64,000 nt of DNA from Lysobacteraceae bacterium (GTDB taxonomy: Bacteria; Pseudomonadota; Gammaproteobacteria; Xanthomonadales; Xanthomonadaceae). Below, one piece after another: positions 48,718 through 60,310 of the stretch. A program made the translations under genes and the position numbers. The stretch is taken from contig JAMLIV010000007.1 of the NCBI GenBank assembly GCA_023954075.1, positions 1 to 64,000 on the forward strand. The letters run 5' to 3'. Positions within the stretch are counted from its first letter, which is position 1; every line of letters starts with the position of its first letter. The notes under the pieces are model-generated. The model saw nothing but the letters and a program-made list of their open reading frames with translations. It searched no databases and had not been told where the DNA came from.

Positions 48718-49260
48718 ATGAGCATCGCGCAATTCTTCAACAATCCCGAGCCGCTGGGTCGCGTCGACGACATCCTGCGCCCGGACGGCGAGAATCCGCT
48801 CATCGAGCGCGGCTTTGCCACGACGTCGGTCGACGCCCTGATCAACTGGGCGCGCACCGGCTCGATGTGGCCGGTGACCTTCGGCCTCGCCTGCTGCGCG
48901 GTGGAAATGATGCACGCCAGCACCTCGCGCATCGACGTGGACCGCATGGGCGTGATCTACCGCCCCAGCCCGCGCCAGTCCGACGTGATGATCGTGGCCG
49001 GTACCCTGGTCAACAAGATGGCCCCGGCGCTGCGCAAGGTCTACGACCAGATGACCGAGCCCAAGTGGGTGATCTCGATGGGTTCGTGCGCCAACGGCGG
49101 CGGCTATTACCACTACTCCTATGCGGTGGTTCGCGGCTGCGACCGGGTGGTGCCGGTGGATGTCTACGTGCCGGGCTGCCCGCCCACGGCCGAGGCGCTC
49201 ACCCACGGCATCCTGCAGCTGCAGAAGAAGATCCGCCGCACCAACACCATCGCGCGCTGA
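48718..49260 (+). CDS. nuoB: NADH-quinone oxidoreductase subunit B
   Basis: 180 residues. Carries cluster N2, the last in the electron chain. Its four cysteines are seen: the tandem pair in [11 protein letters not shown], one in [12 protein letters not shown], and one in [11 protein letters not shown]. It starts 4 bases after nuoA. Confidence 0.98.
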   Translation: MSIAQFFNNPEPLGRVDDILRPDGENPLIERGFATTSVDALINWARTGSMWPVTFGLACCAVEMMHASTSRIDVDRMGVIYRPSPRQSDVMIVAGTLVNKMAPALRKVYDQMTEPKWVISMGSCANGGGYYHYSYAVVRGCDRVVPVDVYVPGCPPTAEALTHGILQLQKKIRRTNTIAR

Positions 49261-49297
49261 GCGCAACCGACATCCCTGCAAGGAAGGCACGCGGTCC

Positions 49298-50041
49298 ATG
49301 GCCGAGCCAGAAAACACCCTAGCCCAACAGCTGCGCGACCGCTTCGGCGACAGGATCGCCGAGTGCATCGTGCATGACTACGAGGTCGCGACCGCGGAAA
49401 TCACCCTGGTGGTCGCGCCAGAGCACATGCTTGAGGTGGCGCGCGCGCTGCGCGATGAGGCCGCGTTCCGATTCGAGCAGCTCATCGATGTCTGCGGCGT
49501 CGACTACCTGAGCTATGGCCAGGTCGAGTGGGACACCGAGGACGCCAGCGGCGAAGGATTCTCGCGCGGCGTCGAAGGCGAGGGCGCCGGCCGTTTCGAC
49601 TGGGCGGATCGCCCGCAGCCCGGCCTTGTCGCACGCCGCTTCGCCTCGGTGCTCCACCTGCAGTCGGTGCACCACAACCGCCGCCTGCGCGTGCGCTGTT
49701 TCGCACCGGACGACGGCCTGCCGGTGGTGCCTTCGGTGATCAACCTGTGGCCGGTGGCGAACTGGTTCGAGCGCGAGGCTTTCGACCTCTTCGGCATCGT
49801 CTACGAGGGCCATCCGGACCTGCGGCGCATCCTGACCGACTACGGGTTCGTCGGCCATCCGTTCCGCAAGGACTTCCCGCTGATCGGCAACGTAGAGGTG
49901 CGCTACGACGCCGAACAGGGGCGGGTCATCTATCAGCCCGTGACGATCGAACCGCGCGTCACCGTGCCGCGCGTGGTGCGACACGATTCGCGCCGCGAGC
50001 AGGCCCGCTCCGAAGCCGCTGGTCAGGCGGCAGGAAAGTAA
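49298..50041 (+). CDS. nuoC: NADH-quinone oxidoreductase subunit C
   Basis: 247 residues, not fused to NuoD. The 30-kDa subunit signature ERECFD-type motif appears as [20 protein letters not shown], and [20 protein letters not shown] follows. An additional Gly/Glu-rich loop (about 75-105) separates the two strands of the fold; as I recall it is also present in Xanthomonas homologues. The tail after 225 is charged and probably disordered. Confidence 0.96.
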   Translation: MAEPENTLAQQLRDRFGDRIAECIVHDYEVATAEITLVVAPEHMLEVARALRDEAAFRFEQLIDVCGVDYLSYGQVEWDTEDASGEGFSRGVEGEGAGRFDWADRPQPGLVARRFASVLHLQSVHHNRRLRVRCFAPDDGLPVVPSVINLWPVANWFEREAFDLFGIVYEGHPDLRRILTDYGFVGHPFRKDFPLIGNVEVRYDAEQGRVIYQPVTIEPRVTVPRVVRHDSRREQARSEAAGQAAGK

Positions 50042-50044
50042 GCC

Positions 50045-51298
50045 ATGCAGGATATCCGCAGCTATTCCCTGAACTTCGGCCCGCAGCATCCGGCCGCGCA
50101 CGGCGTGTTGCGCCTGGTGCTGGAGATGGATGGCGAAACGGTGCGGCGCGCCGATCCGCACGTCGGCCTCCTGCACCGCGGTACCGAGAAGCTGGCCGAA
50201 TCCAAGCCGTTCAACCACTCGATCGGCTACATGGACCGCCTCGACTACGTCTCGATGATGTGCAACGAGCACGCCTACGTGCGCGCCATCGAGAACCTGC
50301 TGGGCATCGAGGTGCCGGAGCGCGGGCAGTGGATCCGCACGATGTTCGACGAGATCACGCGCATCCTCAATCATCTGATGTGGATCGGATCCAACGGCCT
50401 GGATCTTGGCGCAATGGCGGTGATGCTCTATGCGTTCCGCGAGCGCGAAGAGCTGATGGACGTCTACGAGGCCGTTTCCGGCGCGCGCATGCATGCGGCC
50501 TACTACCGCCCCGGCGGCGTCTACCGCGACCTGCCGGATCAGATGCCCAAATACCGGGAAACGCCCTGGCACAAGGGGGCCGACCTCAAGCGTCTGAATG
50601 CGTGGCGCGAGGGCTCGATGCTGGATTTCCTCGACGCCTTCGCCGACGACTTCCCGCACCGGGTCGACGAATACGAGACGCTCCTCACCGACAACCGCAT
50701 CTGGAAGCAGCGCACTGTCGGCATCGGCGTGGTGCCGCCGGAGAAGGCCTTGGCCTGGGGCATGACCGGCCCGATGCTGCGCGCCTCGGGCGTGGCCTGG
50801 GACCTGCGCAAGAAGCAGCCCTATGCCAAGTATGCCGAAGTCGACTTCGACATCCCGGTGGGCGTGAATGGCGACTGCTACGACCGTTACGTGGTGCGCG
50901 TCGCCGAGATGCGTGAATCGGCACGGATCATCAAGCAGTGCGTGGCGAAGCTGCGCACGCTGGAAGGCCCGGTGATCGTGCGCGACTTCAAGGTCGCCCC
51001 GCCGCAGCGCGAGGAAATGAAGCGCGACATGGAAGCGCTCATCCACCACTTCAAGCTCTTCACCGAAGGCTACGTCGTGCCCGAAGGCGAGACCTACGCC
51101 GCGGTCGAAGCGCCCAAGGGCGAGTTCGGCTGCTACCTGATCTCCGACGGTGCCAACAAGCCGTTCCGCGTCAAGCTGCGCGCCCCCGGCTTCGCCCACC
51201 TGTCCTCCATGGACGAAGTCGTCCGCGGCCACATGCTTTCCGACGTCGTCGCCATGATCGGCACCTACGACGTGGTGTTCGGGGAGATAGACCGATGA
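50045..51298 (+). CDS. nuoD: NADH-quinone oxidoreductase subunit D
   Basis: 417 residues, the 49-kDa hydrogenase-like subunit that forms the quinone-binding cavity with Nuo[21 protein letters not shown], the H-R-G-T-E-K segment [11 protein letters not shown] and [17 protein letters not shown] are conserved. The C-terminus ends with the family's [10 protein letters not shown] 145-base repeat-bearing spacer separates it from nuoE, unlike the tight joins elsewhere. Confidence 0.98.
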   Translation: MQDIRSYSLNFGPQHPAAHGVLRLVLEMDGETVRRADPHVGLLHRGTEKLAESKPFNHSIGYMDRLDYVSMMCNEHAYVRAIENLLGIEVPERGQWIRTMFDEITRILNHLMWIGSNGLDLGAMAVMLYAFREREELMDVYEAVSGARMHAAYYRPGGVYRDLPDQMPKYRETPWHKGADLKRLNAWREGSMLDFLDAFADDFPHRVDEYETLLTDNRIWKQRTVGIGVVPPEKALAWGMTGPMLRASGVAWDLRKKQPYAKYAEVDFDIPVGVNGDCYDRYVVRVAEMRESARIIKQCVAKLRTLEGPVIVRDFKVAPPQREEMKRDMEALIHHFKLFTEGYVVPEGETYAAVEAPKGEFGCYLISDGANKPFRVKLRAPGFAHLSSMDEVVRGHMLSDVVAMIGTYDVVFGEIDR

Positions 51299-51309
51299 GG
51301 CGGGGATGC

Positions 51310-51434
51310 GGGATTCGGGATTCGGGATTCGCAGAGGCGGCCCCCGACCGCCGCGTGGGCGTTGGCATCGGAAAGCCGCCCGCCCACTGCGCCCCGGCTC
51401 ATGCAGATCCCCAATCTCCAATCCCCAATCCCGG
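51310..51434. repeat. Heptamer-repeat element between nuoD and nuoE
   Basis: The left arm holds three tandem GGGATTC units (51310-51330). The right arm holds three ATCCCCA-type units plus a partial (51407-51434). The two arms are inverted relative to each other and could pair across a GC-rich centre of about 75 bases. The heptamer is the same as in hisA. It fills nearly all of the nuoD-nuoE gap and ends 9 bases before nuoE. Confidence 0.85.
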
Positions 51435-51443
51435 GCCAAGAGC

Positions 51444-51971
51444 ATGAAAGCAACCGGCAATTTCGAAGCGGTCAAGGACATCGACCCGCTCAAGGCGCTG
51501 ACGAACGCGACCCGTGCCACGATCGACCTGTGGCTGGCGAAGTTCCCGGCCGACCGGCGCCGTTCGGCGACGATCCAGGGCCTGATCGCGGCGCAGCAGC
51601 AGAACGAGGGCTTCCTGACCGATGCGCTGATCGCGGCGGTGGCGAAGTACATCGGCATCCCGCCGATCCAGGCCTACGAGGTGGCGAGCTTCTACACCAT
51701 GCTGGAAATCCGGCCGGTGGGGCGCAACAACGTGGCGCTGTGCACCAACATCTCGTGCTGGCTCAACGGTGCCGAAGACATCGCGCGCTACTGCGAGAAC
51801 AAGCTCGGGATCAAGCTGGGCGAGAGCACCGCGGACGGACGCATCTACCTCAAGAAGGAAGAAGAGTGCATCGCGGCCTGCTGCGGCGCGCCGGCGGCGA
51901 CGGTCAACGGGCATTACCACGAGAAGCTCACGCCGCAGAAGATGGACGAGATACTCGACGCCCTGAAATAA
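51444..51971 (+). CDS. nuoE: NADH-quinone oxidoreductase subunit E
   Basis: 175 residues, thioredoxin-like fold. The N1a [2Fe-2S] ligands are in CTNISC and CIAACCGAP. The start is ATG 51444 (MKATGNFEAVKDIDPLKAL). The ribosome site AAGAG lies right at the end of the heptamer element, so the element may affect translation of this subunit. Confidence 0.96.
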   Translation: MKATGNFEAVKDIDPLKALTNATRATIDLWLAKFPADRRRSATIQGLIAAQQQNEGFLTDALIAAVAKYIGIPPIQAYEVASFYTMLEIRPVGRNNVALCTNISCWLNGAEDIARYCENKLGIKLGESTADGRIYLKKEEECIAACCGAPAATVNGHYHEKLTPQKMDEILDALK

Positions 51972-52046
51972 GCGCCGCGCGGCCCCGCCGCACGGCATGG
52001 ATGAATCGCCCCGGCAGTGCCGCGGCAAGGATGGATCGGAACGGTC

Positions 52047-53357
52047 ATGGCAGTTGGACCCGTGCCTCAGGAACACAACATCGTCTACACCACCCTGCAT
52101 TTCGACAGGCCGTGGTCGTATGAAAACTATCTCAAGACCGGCGGCTACCAGGCGCTGCGCAAGCTGCTGACCGAGAAGATTCCGCCGGCCGACGTCATCG
52201 AGATGGTCAAGCGCTCGGGCCTGCGCGGCCGCGGCGGCGCAGGCTTTCCGACCGGGCTGAAGTGGAGCTTCATGCCCAGGCACGACGGCGAGAAGTACAT
52301 CCTGTGCAACTCGGACGAATCCGAGCCGGGCACCTGCAAGGACCGCGACATCCTGCGCTACAACCCGCACGCGGTGCTGGAGGGCCTCGCCATCGCCTGC
52401 TATGCCACCAACACCCGCGTGGCCTACAACTACATGCGTGGCGAGTTCCACCACGAGCCCTACGAGCACATCGAGGAGGCGCTGGCGGAAGCCTACAGGC
52501 ACGGTTGGCTGGGCCGCGACATCCTCGGCTCGGGTGTCGACATCGACATCCACAACGCGCTCGGTGCCGGCGCCTACATCTGCGGCGAGGAAACCGCGCT
52601 GATGGAGTCGCTCGAAGGCAAGAAGGGCTGGCCGCGCTTCAAGCCGCCGTTCCCGGCCAACTTCGGCCTCTACGGCAAGCCCACCACGATCAACAACACC
52701 GAAACCTATGCCTCGGTGCCGGCGATCATCCGCAATGGCCCGGAATGGTTCCTCGAGCTGGGCAAGCCGAACAACGGCGGTGCCAAGGTGTTCTCCGTCT
52801 CCGGCCACGTCAACCGGCCCGGCAACTACGAGATCCGCCTGGGTACGCCGTTTTCCGAACTGCTGGAAATGGCGGGCGGGGTGCGCAACGGCCATCGTCT
52901 CAAGGGTGTCATTCCCGGCGGCTCTTCGATGCCGGTGCTGCCGGGCGACAAGATGCTCGAATGCACGATGGACTACGACTCGATCCAGAAGGCCGGTTCC
53001 GGTTTGGGTTCGGGTGCGGTCATCGTGATGGACGAAACCACCTGCATGGTGCGCGCCTGCCACCGCATCGCACGCTTCTATCACCAGGAGTCGTGCGGCC
53101 AGTGCACGCCCTGCCGCGAGGGCACGGGCTGGATGTTCCGCTCGCTCACCCGCATCGTCGAAGGCCGCGCCACGCTCGACGACGTGAACCTCCTGCGCTC
53201 GGTCGCAGGCCAGATCGAAGGCCACACCATCTGCGCCTTCGGCGAGGCCGCCGCCTGGCCGGTGCAGGGCTTCCTGCGCCACTACTGGCACGAATTCGAA
53301 TACTACGCCACGCACGGTCGCTCCATGCTGGACGACAAGGCGGGAGCCACCGCATGA
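52047..53357 (+). CDS. nuoF: NADH-quinone oxidoreductase subunit F
   Basis: 436 residues. Holds FMN, the NADH site and cluster N3. The glycine-rich FMN/NADH loop [32 protein letters not shown], and the N3 cysteine motif [13 protein letters not shown] are present, with the fourth Cys near [11 protein letters not shown] 52047 is chosen; an upstream in-frame start (52017) would add ten residues. Overlaps nuoG by 4 bases. Confidence 0.97.
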   Translation: MAVGPVPQEHNIVYTTLHFDRPWSYENYLKTGGYQALRKLLTEKIPPADVIEMVKRSGLRGRGGAGFPTGLKWSFMPRHDGEKYILCNSDESEPGTCKDRDILRYNPHAVLEGLAIACYATNTRVAYNYMRGEFHHEPYEHIEEALAEAYRHGWLGRDILGSGVDIDIHNALGAGAYICGEETALMESLEGKKGWPRFKPPFPANFGLYGKPTTINNTETYASVPAIIRNGPEWFLELGKPNNGGAKVFSVSGHVNRPGNYEIRLGTPFSELLEMAGGVRNGHRLKGVIPGGSSMPVLPGDKMLECTMDYDSIQKAGSGLGSGAVIVMDETTCMVRACHRIARFYHQESCGQCTPCREGTGWMFRSLTRIVEGRATLDDVNLLRSVAGQIEGHTICAFGEAAAWPVQGFLRHYWHEFEYYATHGRSMLDDKAGATA

Positions 53358-55681
53358 GCACTCAGCCCAGCCAGCCTGCCGCACCCGCGCCCGCGCCGGA
53401 AGGCTTCGTCAACATCGAGATCGACGGCGTCGCACTGGTCGCGCCGAAGGGGTCGATGATCATCCAGGCCGCCGACAAGGCCGGCATCCCGATCCCGCGC
53501 TTCTGCTACCACGACAAGCTCTCGATCGCGGCGAGCTGCCGCATGTGCCTGGTGGATGTGGAAAAATCCCCCAAACCCGCGCCCGCCTGCGCGACGCCGG
53601 TGATGGACGGGATGAAGGTCTACACCCAGTCCAAGCGCGCGCTCGATTCGCAGCGCAACACCATGGAGTTCCTGCTGATCAACCATCCGCTCGACTGCCC
53701 GGTCTGCGACCAGGGCGGCGAGTGCGAGCTGCAGGATCTGGCCATGGGCTACGGCCGCTCGGTCGGCCGCTTCATCGAGCGCAAGCGCACCGTGCCCGAC
53801 GAGGATCTGGGGCCGCTGGTGGCTTCCGACATGACGCGCTGCATCCACTGCACCCGCTGCGTGCGCGTCACCTCGGAAATCGCCGGCAGCTACGAGCTGG
53901 GCGTGATGAGCCGCGGCGATCGCTCGGTGATCGGCACCTACGTGGGCCGCGCGCTGGAGACCGAGCTTTCCGGCAACGTGATCGATGTCTGCCCGGTGGG
54001 CGCGCTCACCAACAAGCCCTTCCGCTTCCGCGCCCGCCCCTGGGAGCTGACCGCGCGCGAGTCGCTGGGCTACCACGATGCGCTTGGTTCCAACCTCTGG
54101 CTGCACCTTCGCCGCGGCGAAGTGCTGCGCGCGGTGCCGCGCGAGAACGAGGCGATCAACGAGAATTGGCTTTCCGATCGCGACCGCTACAGCCACGCCG
54201 GCCTCGGCGCGCCCGATCGCCTCACCGTGCCGATGGTGCGCGAAGGCGACGCCTGGCGCGAGGCTGGCTGGGACGAGGCGCTGGCGCGCGCCGCCGAAAT
54301 CATCACGGCCCAGCCGGGCGACGAGGTCGGCGTGCTGATGCACCCGGCCACCTCCAACGAGGAGGGATCGCTGCTCGCGGCGCTGGCCGCCGGCATCGGC
54401 TGCGGCAACCTCGACCACCGCATCGCGCTCGCCGATCTGTCCGACGCGCCGGTGGCCGAGCCGTTCCAGATGCCGCTGGCCGGGATCGAGAAGGCCGACG
54501 TGATCGTGCTGGTCGGCTGCAACCCGCGCCACGAGGCCCCGCTCCTCGGCCACCGCGTGCGCAAGGCCTGGCGCAACGGCGGCGCGAAGGTGGTCGCGAT
54601 CAACCCGGTCGATTTCGATCTCAACTTCGACCTGGCGCATCGCCACATCGTGCGCCCTTCGGCGCTGGTGGATGCGCTGCTGGGCATTTGCAAGGCGGCG
54701 GGGGCAAGCCTGCCGGGCGGGATCGGCTCGGAAGCGATCGCCGCGGGCGAGGCGCAGGCGATCGCCGACCTGCTGCGCGGCGCGCAGCGCGCGCTGATCC
54801 TGCTGGGCGAATCGGCCGCCACCCATCCGCAGGCCTCCTGGCTTCGCGCCGCGGCCGGGGCGCTGTCGGCAGCGACCGGAGCCCGGCTCGACGCCGTACC
54901 GGTCGGTGCCAATGCCGTGGGGCTGGCGCGTGCCGGCGCATTGCCCACGGCGCGCAATGCCGCCCAGATGCTGGCGCAGCCGCGCAAGGCCTGGGTGCTG
55001 TACGGCATCGAGCCCGAGCACGACTTTGCCGACACCCCGACCGCGCTGCGCGCACTGTCGCAGGGCCGGGTGGTGGCCTTCACCGCCTTTGCCGACGAAA
55101 CCATGCGCAACATGGCCCAGGTGATGCTGCCGATCGGGCTTGCGCCCGAGATCGAGGCCAGCTTCACCAACGCCGACGGCCTGGTGCAGACGACCGTCGC
55201 CGCCGCGAAGCTGCCCGGCGAAGCGCAGGCCGGCTGGCGCGCGCTGCGCGCGCTGGGCGAGCGCATGGGCGTTGCGGGATTCGACTTCATCGAGCTGGCG
55301 CAGTGGCGCGAGCGCATGACGCCCGGGACGGCCGCGTCGGGCAGCGCCCTGGCACCGCGCGCCGCGGTATCCGTCCAGGGCCTGGAGTGCGTTGCCACGC
55401 GCGCCATTTACGGAACGGACGCGGTGCTGCGCCGCGCCGCGCCGCTGCAGGCGCATCCGCTGGCGCGCGGCGCGCGCCTGATGCTCAATCCCGAGGACGC
55501 CGCGGCGCTGGGTCTGGAAACAGATGCCATGGCGCGGATCGACGACGGTCGCGGCAAGGCCGCGCTGCCGGTGGAAATCAGCGTTCGCGTCCCGCGCGGC
55601 GCGGCATGGATCGAAAAAGGTTACGCCGCTACGGCCCCGATCGCGGGCACGGGCGCGTCGCTGACGGTGACGAGGGCCTGA
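53354..55681 (+). CDS. nuoG: NADH-quinone oxidoreductase subunit G
   Basis: 775 residues. The N-terminal ferredoxin-like region carries clusters N1b, N5 and N4 ([47 protein letters not shown]). A molybdopterin-oxidoreductase-like body without visible molybdenum ligands follows. No CxxCxxxC motif occurs after residue 230, so the extra cluster N7 of some bacteria appears absent. An Ala-rich C-terminal part (from about 440) is divergent, as usual. Confidence 0.97.
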   Translation: MSTQPSQPAAPAPAPEGFVNIEIDGVALVAPKGSMIIQAADKAGIPIPRFCYHDKLSIAASCRMCLVDVEKSPKPAPACATPVMDGMKVYTQSKRALDSQRNTMEFLLINHPLDCPVCDQGGECELQDLAMGYGRSVGRFIERKRTVPDEDLGPLVASDMTRCIHCTRCVRVTSEIAGSYELGVMSRGDRSVIGTYVGRALETELSGNVIDVCPVGALTNKPFRFRARPWELTARESLGYHDALGSNLWLHLRRGEVLRAVPRENEAINENWLSDRDRYSHAGLGAPDRLTVPMVREGDAWREAGWDEALARAAEIITAQPGDEVGVLMHPATSNEEGSLLAALAAGIGCGNLDHRIALADLSDAPVAEPFQMPLAGIEKADVIVLVGCNPRHEAPLLGHRVRKAWRNGGAKVVAINPVDFDLNFDLAHRHIVRPSALVDALLGICKAAGASLPGGIGSEAIAAGEAQAIADLLRGAQRALILLGESAATHPQASWLRAAAGALSAATGARLDAVPVGANAVGLARAGALPTARNAAQMLAQPRKAWVLYGIEPEHDFADTPTALRALSQGRVVAFTAFADETMRNMAQVMLPIGLAPEIEASFTNADGLVQTTVAAAKLPGEAQAGWRALRALGERMGVAGFDFIELAQWRERMTPGTAASGSALAPRAAVSVQGLECVATRAIYGTDAVLRRAAPLQAHPLARGARLMLNPEDAAALGLETDAMARIDDGRGKAALPVEISVRVPRGAAWIEKGYAATAPIAGTGASLTVTRA

Positions 55682-55683
55682 GC

Positions 55684-56763
55684 GTGTTCGAACTTCTGAG
55701 CCAACCCATCGGCCTTGTGCGCGAGTTCTTCCTGAACTTCGGCACCTTCGGCCTGCTGCTGTGGACGATGATCAAGATCCTCGCAGTCGCGGTGCCGCTG
55801 ATCATCGCGGTCGCCTTCTACACCTTGTTCGAGCGCAAGATCATCGGCTGGATGCACGTACGGCAAGGCCCGGTCTACATCGGCAAGGTCTTCGGCATCG
55901 GCCTGATCCAGCCCTTCGCCGACACCTTCAAGCTGCTGCTCAAGGAAGTCATCACGCCCACCAATGCGAACGTCTTCCTGTATCGCGTAGCGCCGATCCT
56001 CACCCTGGCACCCGCGTTCGCGGCCTGGGCAGTGGTGCCGTTCGAGGACGCGGTGGCGCTGTCCGATGCCAACGCGGGCCTGCTGTACCTGCTCTCGATG
56101 ACCTCGCTGGGCGTGTACGGCGTCATCCTGGCCGGCTGGGCGTCCAACTCCAAGTACGCGATGCTCGGGGCGATGCGCTCCGCCGCACAGGTGGTCAGCT
56201 ACGAGATCGCCATGGGCTTCGCCCTGGTCGGGGTGATGGTGGCCGCCGGCAGCATGAACCTCTCGGAGATCGTGCGGGCCCAGCAGGGCAGTGCGGGCCT
56301 GCTCGACTGGTTCTGGCTGCCGCTGCTGCCGCTGTTCGTCATCTACGTCGTTTCCGGCGTGGCCGAAACCAACCGCCTGCCGTTCGACGTGGCCGAGGGC
56401 GAGTCGGAAATCGTGGCCGGCTTCCACGTCGAGTATTCCGGCGCGATGTTCGCGATGTTCTTCCTGGCCGAATACGCCAACATGATCCTGATCAGCTTCC
56501 TGAGCGCGATCCTGTTCATGGGCGGCTGGCTGTCGCCGTTTCCGGCGTCGTGGGGCGTGCTGGGCATGCCCGGCATCTGGTGGCTGTTCGCCAAGGCGCT
56601 GTTTTTCGCGTTCTGCTTCGTGTGGTTCCGCGCGACCTTCCCGCGCTACCGCTACGACCAGATCATGCGCCTGGGCTGGAAGGTATTCATTCCCATCACG
56701 ATCGTCTGGATCCTCGTGGCCGCGTGGATGGTCCACCTGGGCTGGATCAAGGCCGGCGTGTAA
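55684..56763 (+). CDS. nuoH: NADH-quinone oxidoreductase subunit H
   Basis: 359 residues, about eight transmembrane helices, lining the quinone channel. The conserved [31 protein letters not shown] and the acidic loop [22 protein letters not shown] are all present. It starts at GTG 55684, two bases after the nuoG stop. Confidence 0.97.
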   Translation: MFELLSQPIGLVREFFLNFGTFGLLLWTMIKILAVAVPLIIAVAFYTLFERKIIGWMHVRQGPVYIGKVFGIGLIQPFADTFKLLLKEVITPTNANVFLYRVAPILTLAPAFAAWAVVPFEDAVALSDANAGLLYLLSMTSLGVYGVILAGWASNSKYAMLGAMRSAAQVVSYEIAMGFALVGVMVAAGSMNLSEIVRAQQGSAGLLDWFWLPLLPLFVIYVVSGVAETNRLPFDVAEGESEIVAGFHVEYSGAMFAMFFLAEYANMILISFLSAILFMGGWLSPFPASWGVLGMPGIWWLFAKALFFAFCFVWFRATFPRYRYDQIMRLGWKVFIPITIVWILVAAWMVHLGWIKAGV

Positions 56764-56775
56764 GGAGCTGATCGC

Positions 56776-57264
56776 ATGAATCGCATGGTGTCCTACGTCA
56801 AGAGCCTGATGCTCATCGAGCTGTTCCAGGGGCTGTGGCTCACGACCAGGTATTTCTTCCGGCCCAAGTACACGGTGCATTACCCGGAAGAGAAGATCCC
56901 GCAGTCGCCGCGCTTCCGCGGCCTGCACGCGCTGCGCCGCTATCCCAATGGCGAGGAACGCTGCATCGCCTGCAAGCTGTGCGAGGCGGTGTGCCCGGCG
57001 CTGGCCATCACCATCGACTCGGCCCCGCGCGAGGACGGTACCCGGCGCACCACGGCCTACGAGATCGACCTGTTCAAGTGCATCTTCTGCGGCTTCTGCG
57101 AGGAAAGCTGCCCGGTCGATTCGATCGTGCTGACCCACATCCACGAATACCACTTCGAAGAGCGCGGCGAGAACGTGGTCACCAAGCCGCAGCTCCTGGC
57201 CATCGGCGACCGGCTGGAGCCGGAAATCGCCGAGCGTCGCCGGCTCGACGCCCCTTACCGCTGA
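56776..57264 (+). CDS. nuoI: NADH-quinone oxidoreductase subunit I
   Basis: 162 residues. Two [4Fe-4S] clusters, N6a and N6b, in [12 protein letters not shown] and [17 protein letters not shown]. An N-terminal amphipathic helix (about 5-30) docks it on the membrane arm. It follows nuoH by 12 bases. Confidence 0.98.
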   Translation: MNRMVSYVKSLMLIELFQGLWLTTRYFFRPKYTVHYPEEKIPQSPRFRGLHALRRYPNGEERCIACKLCEAVCPALAITIDSAPREDGTRRTTAYEIDLFKCIFCGFCEESCPVDSIVLTHIHEYHFEERGENVVTKPQLLAIGDRLEPEIAERRRLDAPYR

Positions 57265-57274
57265 GGACCGACGC

Positions 57275-57889
57275 ATGACCGTGCAACTGGCCATCTTCTA
57301 CGCCTTCGCGCTGGTGACCACGCTGGCCGCGCTGGCCGTCATCACCGTGCGCAATCCGGTCCACGCCGTGCTGTGCCTGGTGCTGACCTTCTTTTCCACC
57401 GCCTGCCTGTGGCTGCTGCTGGAGGCCGAGTTCCTCGCGATCGCGCTGGTTCTGGTCTACGTCGGCGCGGTGATGGTGCTGTTCCTGTTCGTGGTGATGA
57501 TGCTCGACGTCAACCTCGATCCGCTGCGCGAGGGTTTCGCCCGGCACCTGCCGGTGGCGGTGCTGGTGGCCGTCATCATGGTGGCGGAAATGCTCGCCCT
57601 GATCGGCCTCAGGCGCTTCGGGCAGGTGATCGATTCGCCCGATCCGGCGCTCGCGGCCGGCATGCACAACGTCGAATGGCTCGGGAACGCGCTCTTTCGC
57701 GACTACGTCCTGCCCTTCGAGGTGGCCGCCGTGGTGCTGACGGTGGCGATCATCGCCGCCATCGCGCTGACCCTGCGCCGGCGGCCGGGGGCCAAGCATC
57801 AGGATCCCGCGCTGCAGGTGCAGGTGCGCAAGGCCGACCGCCTGCGCATGGTCAAGATGGATGCCGTCGTCAAGGAGCCCAAGCCATGA
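57275..57889 (+). CDS. nuoJ: NADH-quinone oxidoreductase subunit J
   Basis: 204 residues, five predicted transmembrane helices, with the conserved glycine-rich third helix [18 protein letters not shown] that undergoes the pi-bulge change in complex I. A basic cytoplasmic tail follows. Overlaps nuoK by 4 bases. Confidence 0.96.
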   Translation: MTVQLAIFYAFALVTTLAALAVITVRNPVHAVLCLVLTFFSTACLWLLLEAEFLAIALVLVYVGAVMVLFLFVVMMLDVNLDPLREGFARHLPVAVLVAVIMVAEMLALIGLRRFGQVIDSPDPALAAGMHNVEWLGNALFRDYVLPFEVAAVVLTVAIIAAIALTLRRRPGAKHQDPALQVQVRKADRLRMVKMDAVVKEPKP

Positions 57890-58191
57890 TCTCGCTCGGC
57901 CACTACCTCACGCTTGGCGCGCTGCTGTTCGCCATCAGCGTCGCGGGCATCTTCATAAACCGCAAGAACGTCATCGTCCTGCTGCTCTGCGTGGAGCTGA
58001 TGCTGCTGGCGGTGAACGTCAACCTCGTAGCCTTCTCGCGCTTCCTCGGCGATGCGTCCGGGCAGGTTTTCGTCTTTTTCGTGCTGACCGTGGCGGCGGC
58101 CGAAACCGCCATCGGTCTGGCGATCCTCGTGGTCCTGTTCCGCAACCGCGGCACGATCAACGTGGATCAGATCGATTCGTTGAAGGGCTGA
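57886..58191 (+). CDS. nuoK: NADH-quinone oxidoreductase subunit K
   Basis: 101 residues, three helices. The two membrane glutamates of the proton path are in [16 protein letters not shown] and [16 protein letters not shown]. The start is ATG 57886 ([18 protein letters not shown]), the family form. Confidence 0.97.
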   Translation: MISLGHYLTLGALLFAISVAGIFINRKNVIVLLLCVELMLLAVNVNLVAFSRFLGDASGQVFVFFVLTVAAAETAIGLAILVVLFRNRGTINVDQIDSLKG

Positions 58192-58242
58192 CGACGCCGA
58201 TGCGCCGCACCGCCAACCACGACCAGTGATGGAACGCATTCC

Positions 58243-60285
58243 GTGATTACCCCAAACACCCTGTTGACCATCGCGCTTGCCCCGCTCGTCGGTGCCGTCA
58301 TCGTCGGTTTCTTCGGCGGACGCCTCGGGCGCGCGGCCTCGCACTGGATCGCGATCCTGGGCGTGGCGCTGTCCTGCGCGCTCTCGATCAAAGTGCTGTA
58401 TGCGCTGGTTGCCGGCGGCGCGGACCCATACAACGCCAACGTCTACACCTTCTACGAGGTCGGCAACTTTTCCGCCCACGTCGGCTTCATGATCGACTCG
58501 CTCACCGCGATGATGATGGTGGTGGTCACCTTCGTCTCGCTGCTGGTGCACGTCTACACCATCGGCTACATGCGCGACGATCCGGGCTATACGCGCTTCT
58601 TCGCCTACATCTCGTTCTTCACCTTCTCGATGCTGATGCTGGTGATGAGCAACAACTTCATGCAGCTGTTCTTCGGCTGGGAAGCGGTGGGCCTGGCCTC
58701 GTACCTGCTGATCGGCTTCTGGTTCCCGCGCCCGTCGGCGGCGTTCGCCAACCTCAAGGCCTTCCTGGTCAACCGCGTGGGCGACTTCGGCTTCCTGATC
58801 GGTATCGCCGCGGTGTTCTACTGGTGCGGCAGCCTGGATTACGCCGAGGTGTTCGCCAACACCCACCTGATCGACGGCAAGAGCTTCGAGCCGTGGGCCG
58901 GTGCGAGTTGGTCGATCCCCACCTTCATCGGCATCTGGTTGTTCATCGGGGCCATGGGCAAGAGCGCGCAGGTGCCGCTGCACGTCTGGCTGCCCGATTC
59001 GATGGAAGGCCCGACACCCATTTCCGCACTGATCCATGCCGCCACGATGGTCACCGCCGGCATCTTCATGGTCGCGCGCATGTCGCCGATCTACGAGCTG
59101 TCGGAAACCGCGCTGGCCTTCGTGCTCTTCATCGGTGCGACCACCGCCTTCTTCACCGGCCTGATCGGCATCGTGCAGAACGACATCAAGCGCGTGGTGG
59201 CCTATTCCACGCTGTCGCAGCTGGGCTACATGACCGTGGCGCTGGGCGTGTCGGCCTACTCGGCCGCGATCTTCCACCTGATGACCCACGCCTTCTTCAA
59301 GGCGCTGCTGTTCCTGGGGGCCGGCTCGGTCATCATTGGCATGCACCACCAGCAGGACATGCGCCGCATGGGCGGCCTGCGCAAGTACATGCCCATCACC
59401 CACATCACCATGTGGATCGGCACGCTCGCGCTGGTGGGCACGCCGTTCTTCTCCGGCTACTTCTCCAAGGATTCCATCATCCTCGCGGCGCAGGCGGCGG
59501 CCGGGCAGGGCGGCTGGGTGCAGATGTACGCCTACTGGGCGGTGCTGCTGGGCGTGTTCGTCACCAGCGTCTACAGCTTCCGCCTGCTGTACTTGACCTT
59601 CTTCGGCCCCGAGCGCTTCCGCGAGGTGCACGAGGCGCACGCCGGCCATGACGTGCACGAGGGGCACGACACCCACGCGCACGAGCCGCACGAGTCGCCC
59701 GCGGTGGTGACGATGCCGCTGGTCCTCCTGGCCATCGCCTCGCTCGGCATCGGCTTCTTCACCGTCGGACCGATGCTGTTCGGCGACTTCTTTGCCGGTG
59801 CCATCCGCGTCCTGCCCGAACACGACACTCTGGCTGCCGTGGCGCAGGCCATCTGGCACGACGAGCACGGCTGGGTGTCGGCCGCGGTCGGGTTCGGCCT
59901 GCACTTCATCGCCTCGCCGGTGTTCTGGCTGGCCTTCGCCGGCTTCGCGCTGACCACGTACATCTACCTGTTCAACCCGTCGCTGGCCGACCGCATCCGC
60001 AGCGCGGCGGCATGGCCGGTGCGCGTCCTGGAAAACAAATACGGATTCGACGATCTGTGGATCAAGGGCCTGGCGGGCGGCAGCGTGCGCCTCGGGCAGA
60101 GGCTCTGGAAGCACCTGGACGCCGGCCTGATCGACGGCGTGATCGTGAACGGCTCGGTCGCCCTGGTGGACCGGGTCGCGGGAATCATCCGGGTGGCCCA
60201 GACCGGGCGCCTGTACCACTACGCGTTTGTCATGATCGTCGGCCTGATCGCCCTTCTGGGCGGGCTGATCGTGGCGATTCGCTGA
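58243..60285 (+). CDS. nuoL: NADH-quinone oxidoreductase subunit L
   Basis: 680 residues from GTG 58243. Antiporter-like subunit with about 14 helices and the long lateral helix near the C-terminus. Proton-path residues lie in FFGWEAVGLASYLLIGFW (Glu) and MGKSAQVPLHVWLPDSMEGP (Lys). Between helices, at about 461-485, there is a loop with eight histidines in 22 residues (EAHAGHDVHEGHDTHAHEPH), a probable metal-binding or buffering loop. Gap to nuoM is 25 bases. Confidence 0.97.
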   Translation: MITPNTLLTIALAPLVGAVIVGFFGGRLGRAASHWIAILGVALSCALSIKVLYALVAGGADPYNANVYTFYEVGNFSAHVGFMIDSLTAMMMVVVTFVSLLVHVYTIGYMRDDPGYTRFFAYISFFTFSMLMLVMSNNFMQLFFGWEAVGLASYLLIGFWFPRPSAAFANLKAFLVNRVGDFGFLIGIAAVFYWCGSLDYAEVFANTHLIDGKSFEPWAGASWSIPTFIGIWLFIGAMGKSAQVPLHVWLPDSMEGPTPISALIHAATMVTAGIFMVARMSPIYELSETALAFVLFIGATTAFFTGLIGIVQNDIKRVVAYSTLSQLGYMTVALGVSAYSAAIFHLMTHAFFKALLFLGAGSVIIGMHHQQDMRRMGGLRKYMPITHITMWIGTLALVGTPFFSGYFSKDSIILAAQAAAGQGGWVQMYAYWAVLLGVFVTSVYSFRLLYLTFFGPERFREVHEAHAGHDVHEGHDTHAHEPHESPAVVTMPLVLLAIASLGIGFFTVGPMLFGDFFAGAIRVLPEHDTLAAVAQAIWHDEHGWVSAAVGFGLHFIASPVFWLAFAGFALTTYIYLFNPSLADRIRSAAAWPVRVLENKYGFDDLWIKGLAGGSVRLGQRLWKHLDAGLIDGVIVNGSVALVDRVAGIIRVAQTGRLYHYAFVMIVGLIALLGGLIVAIR

Positions 60286-60310
60286 CACGCATTCCGAGGA
60301 TCCACGCCCC

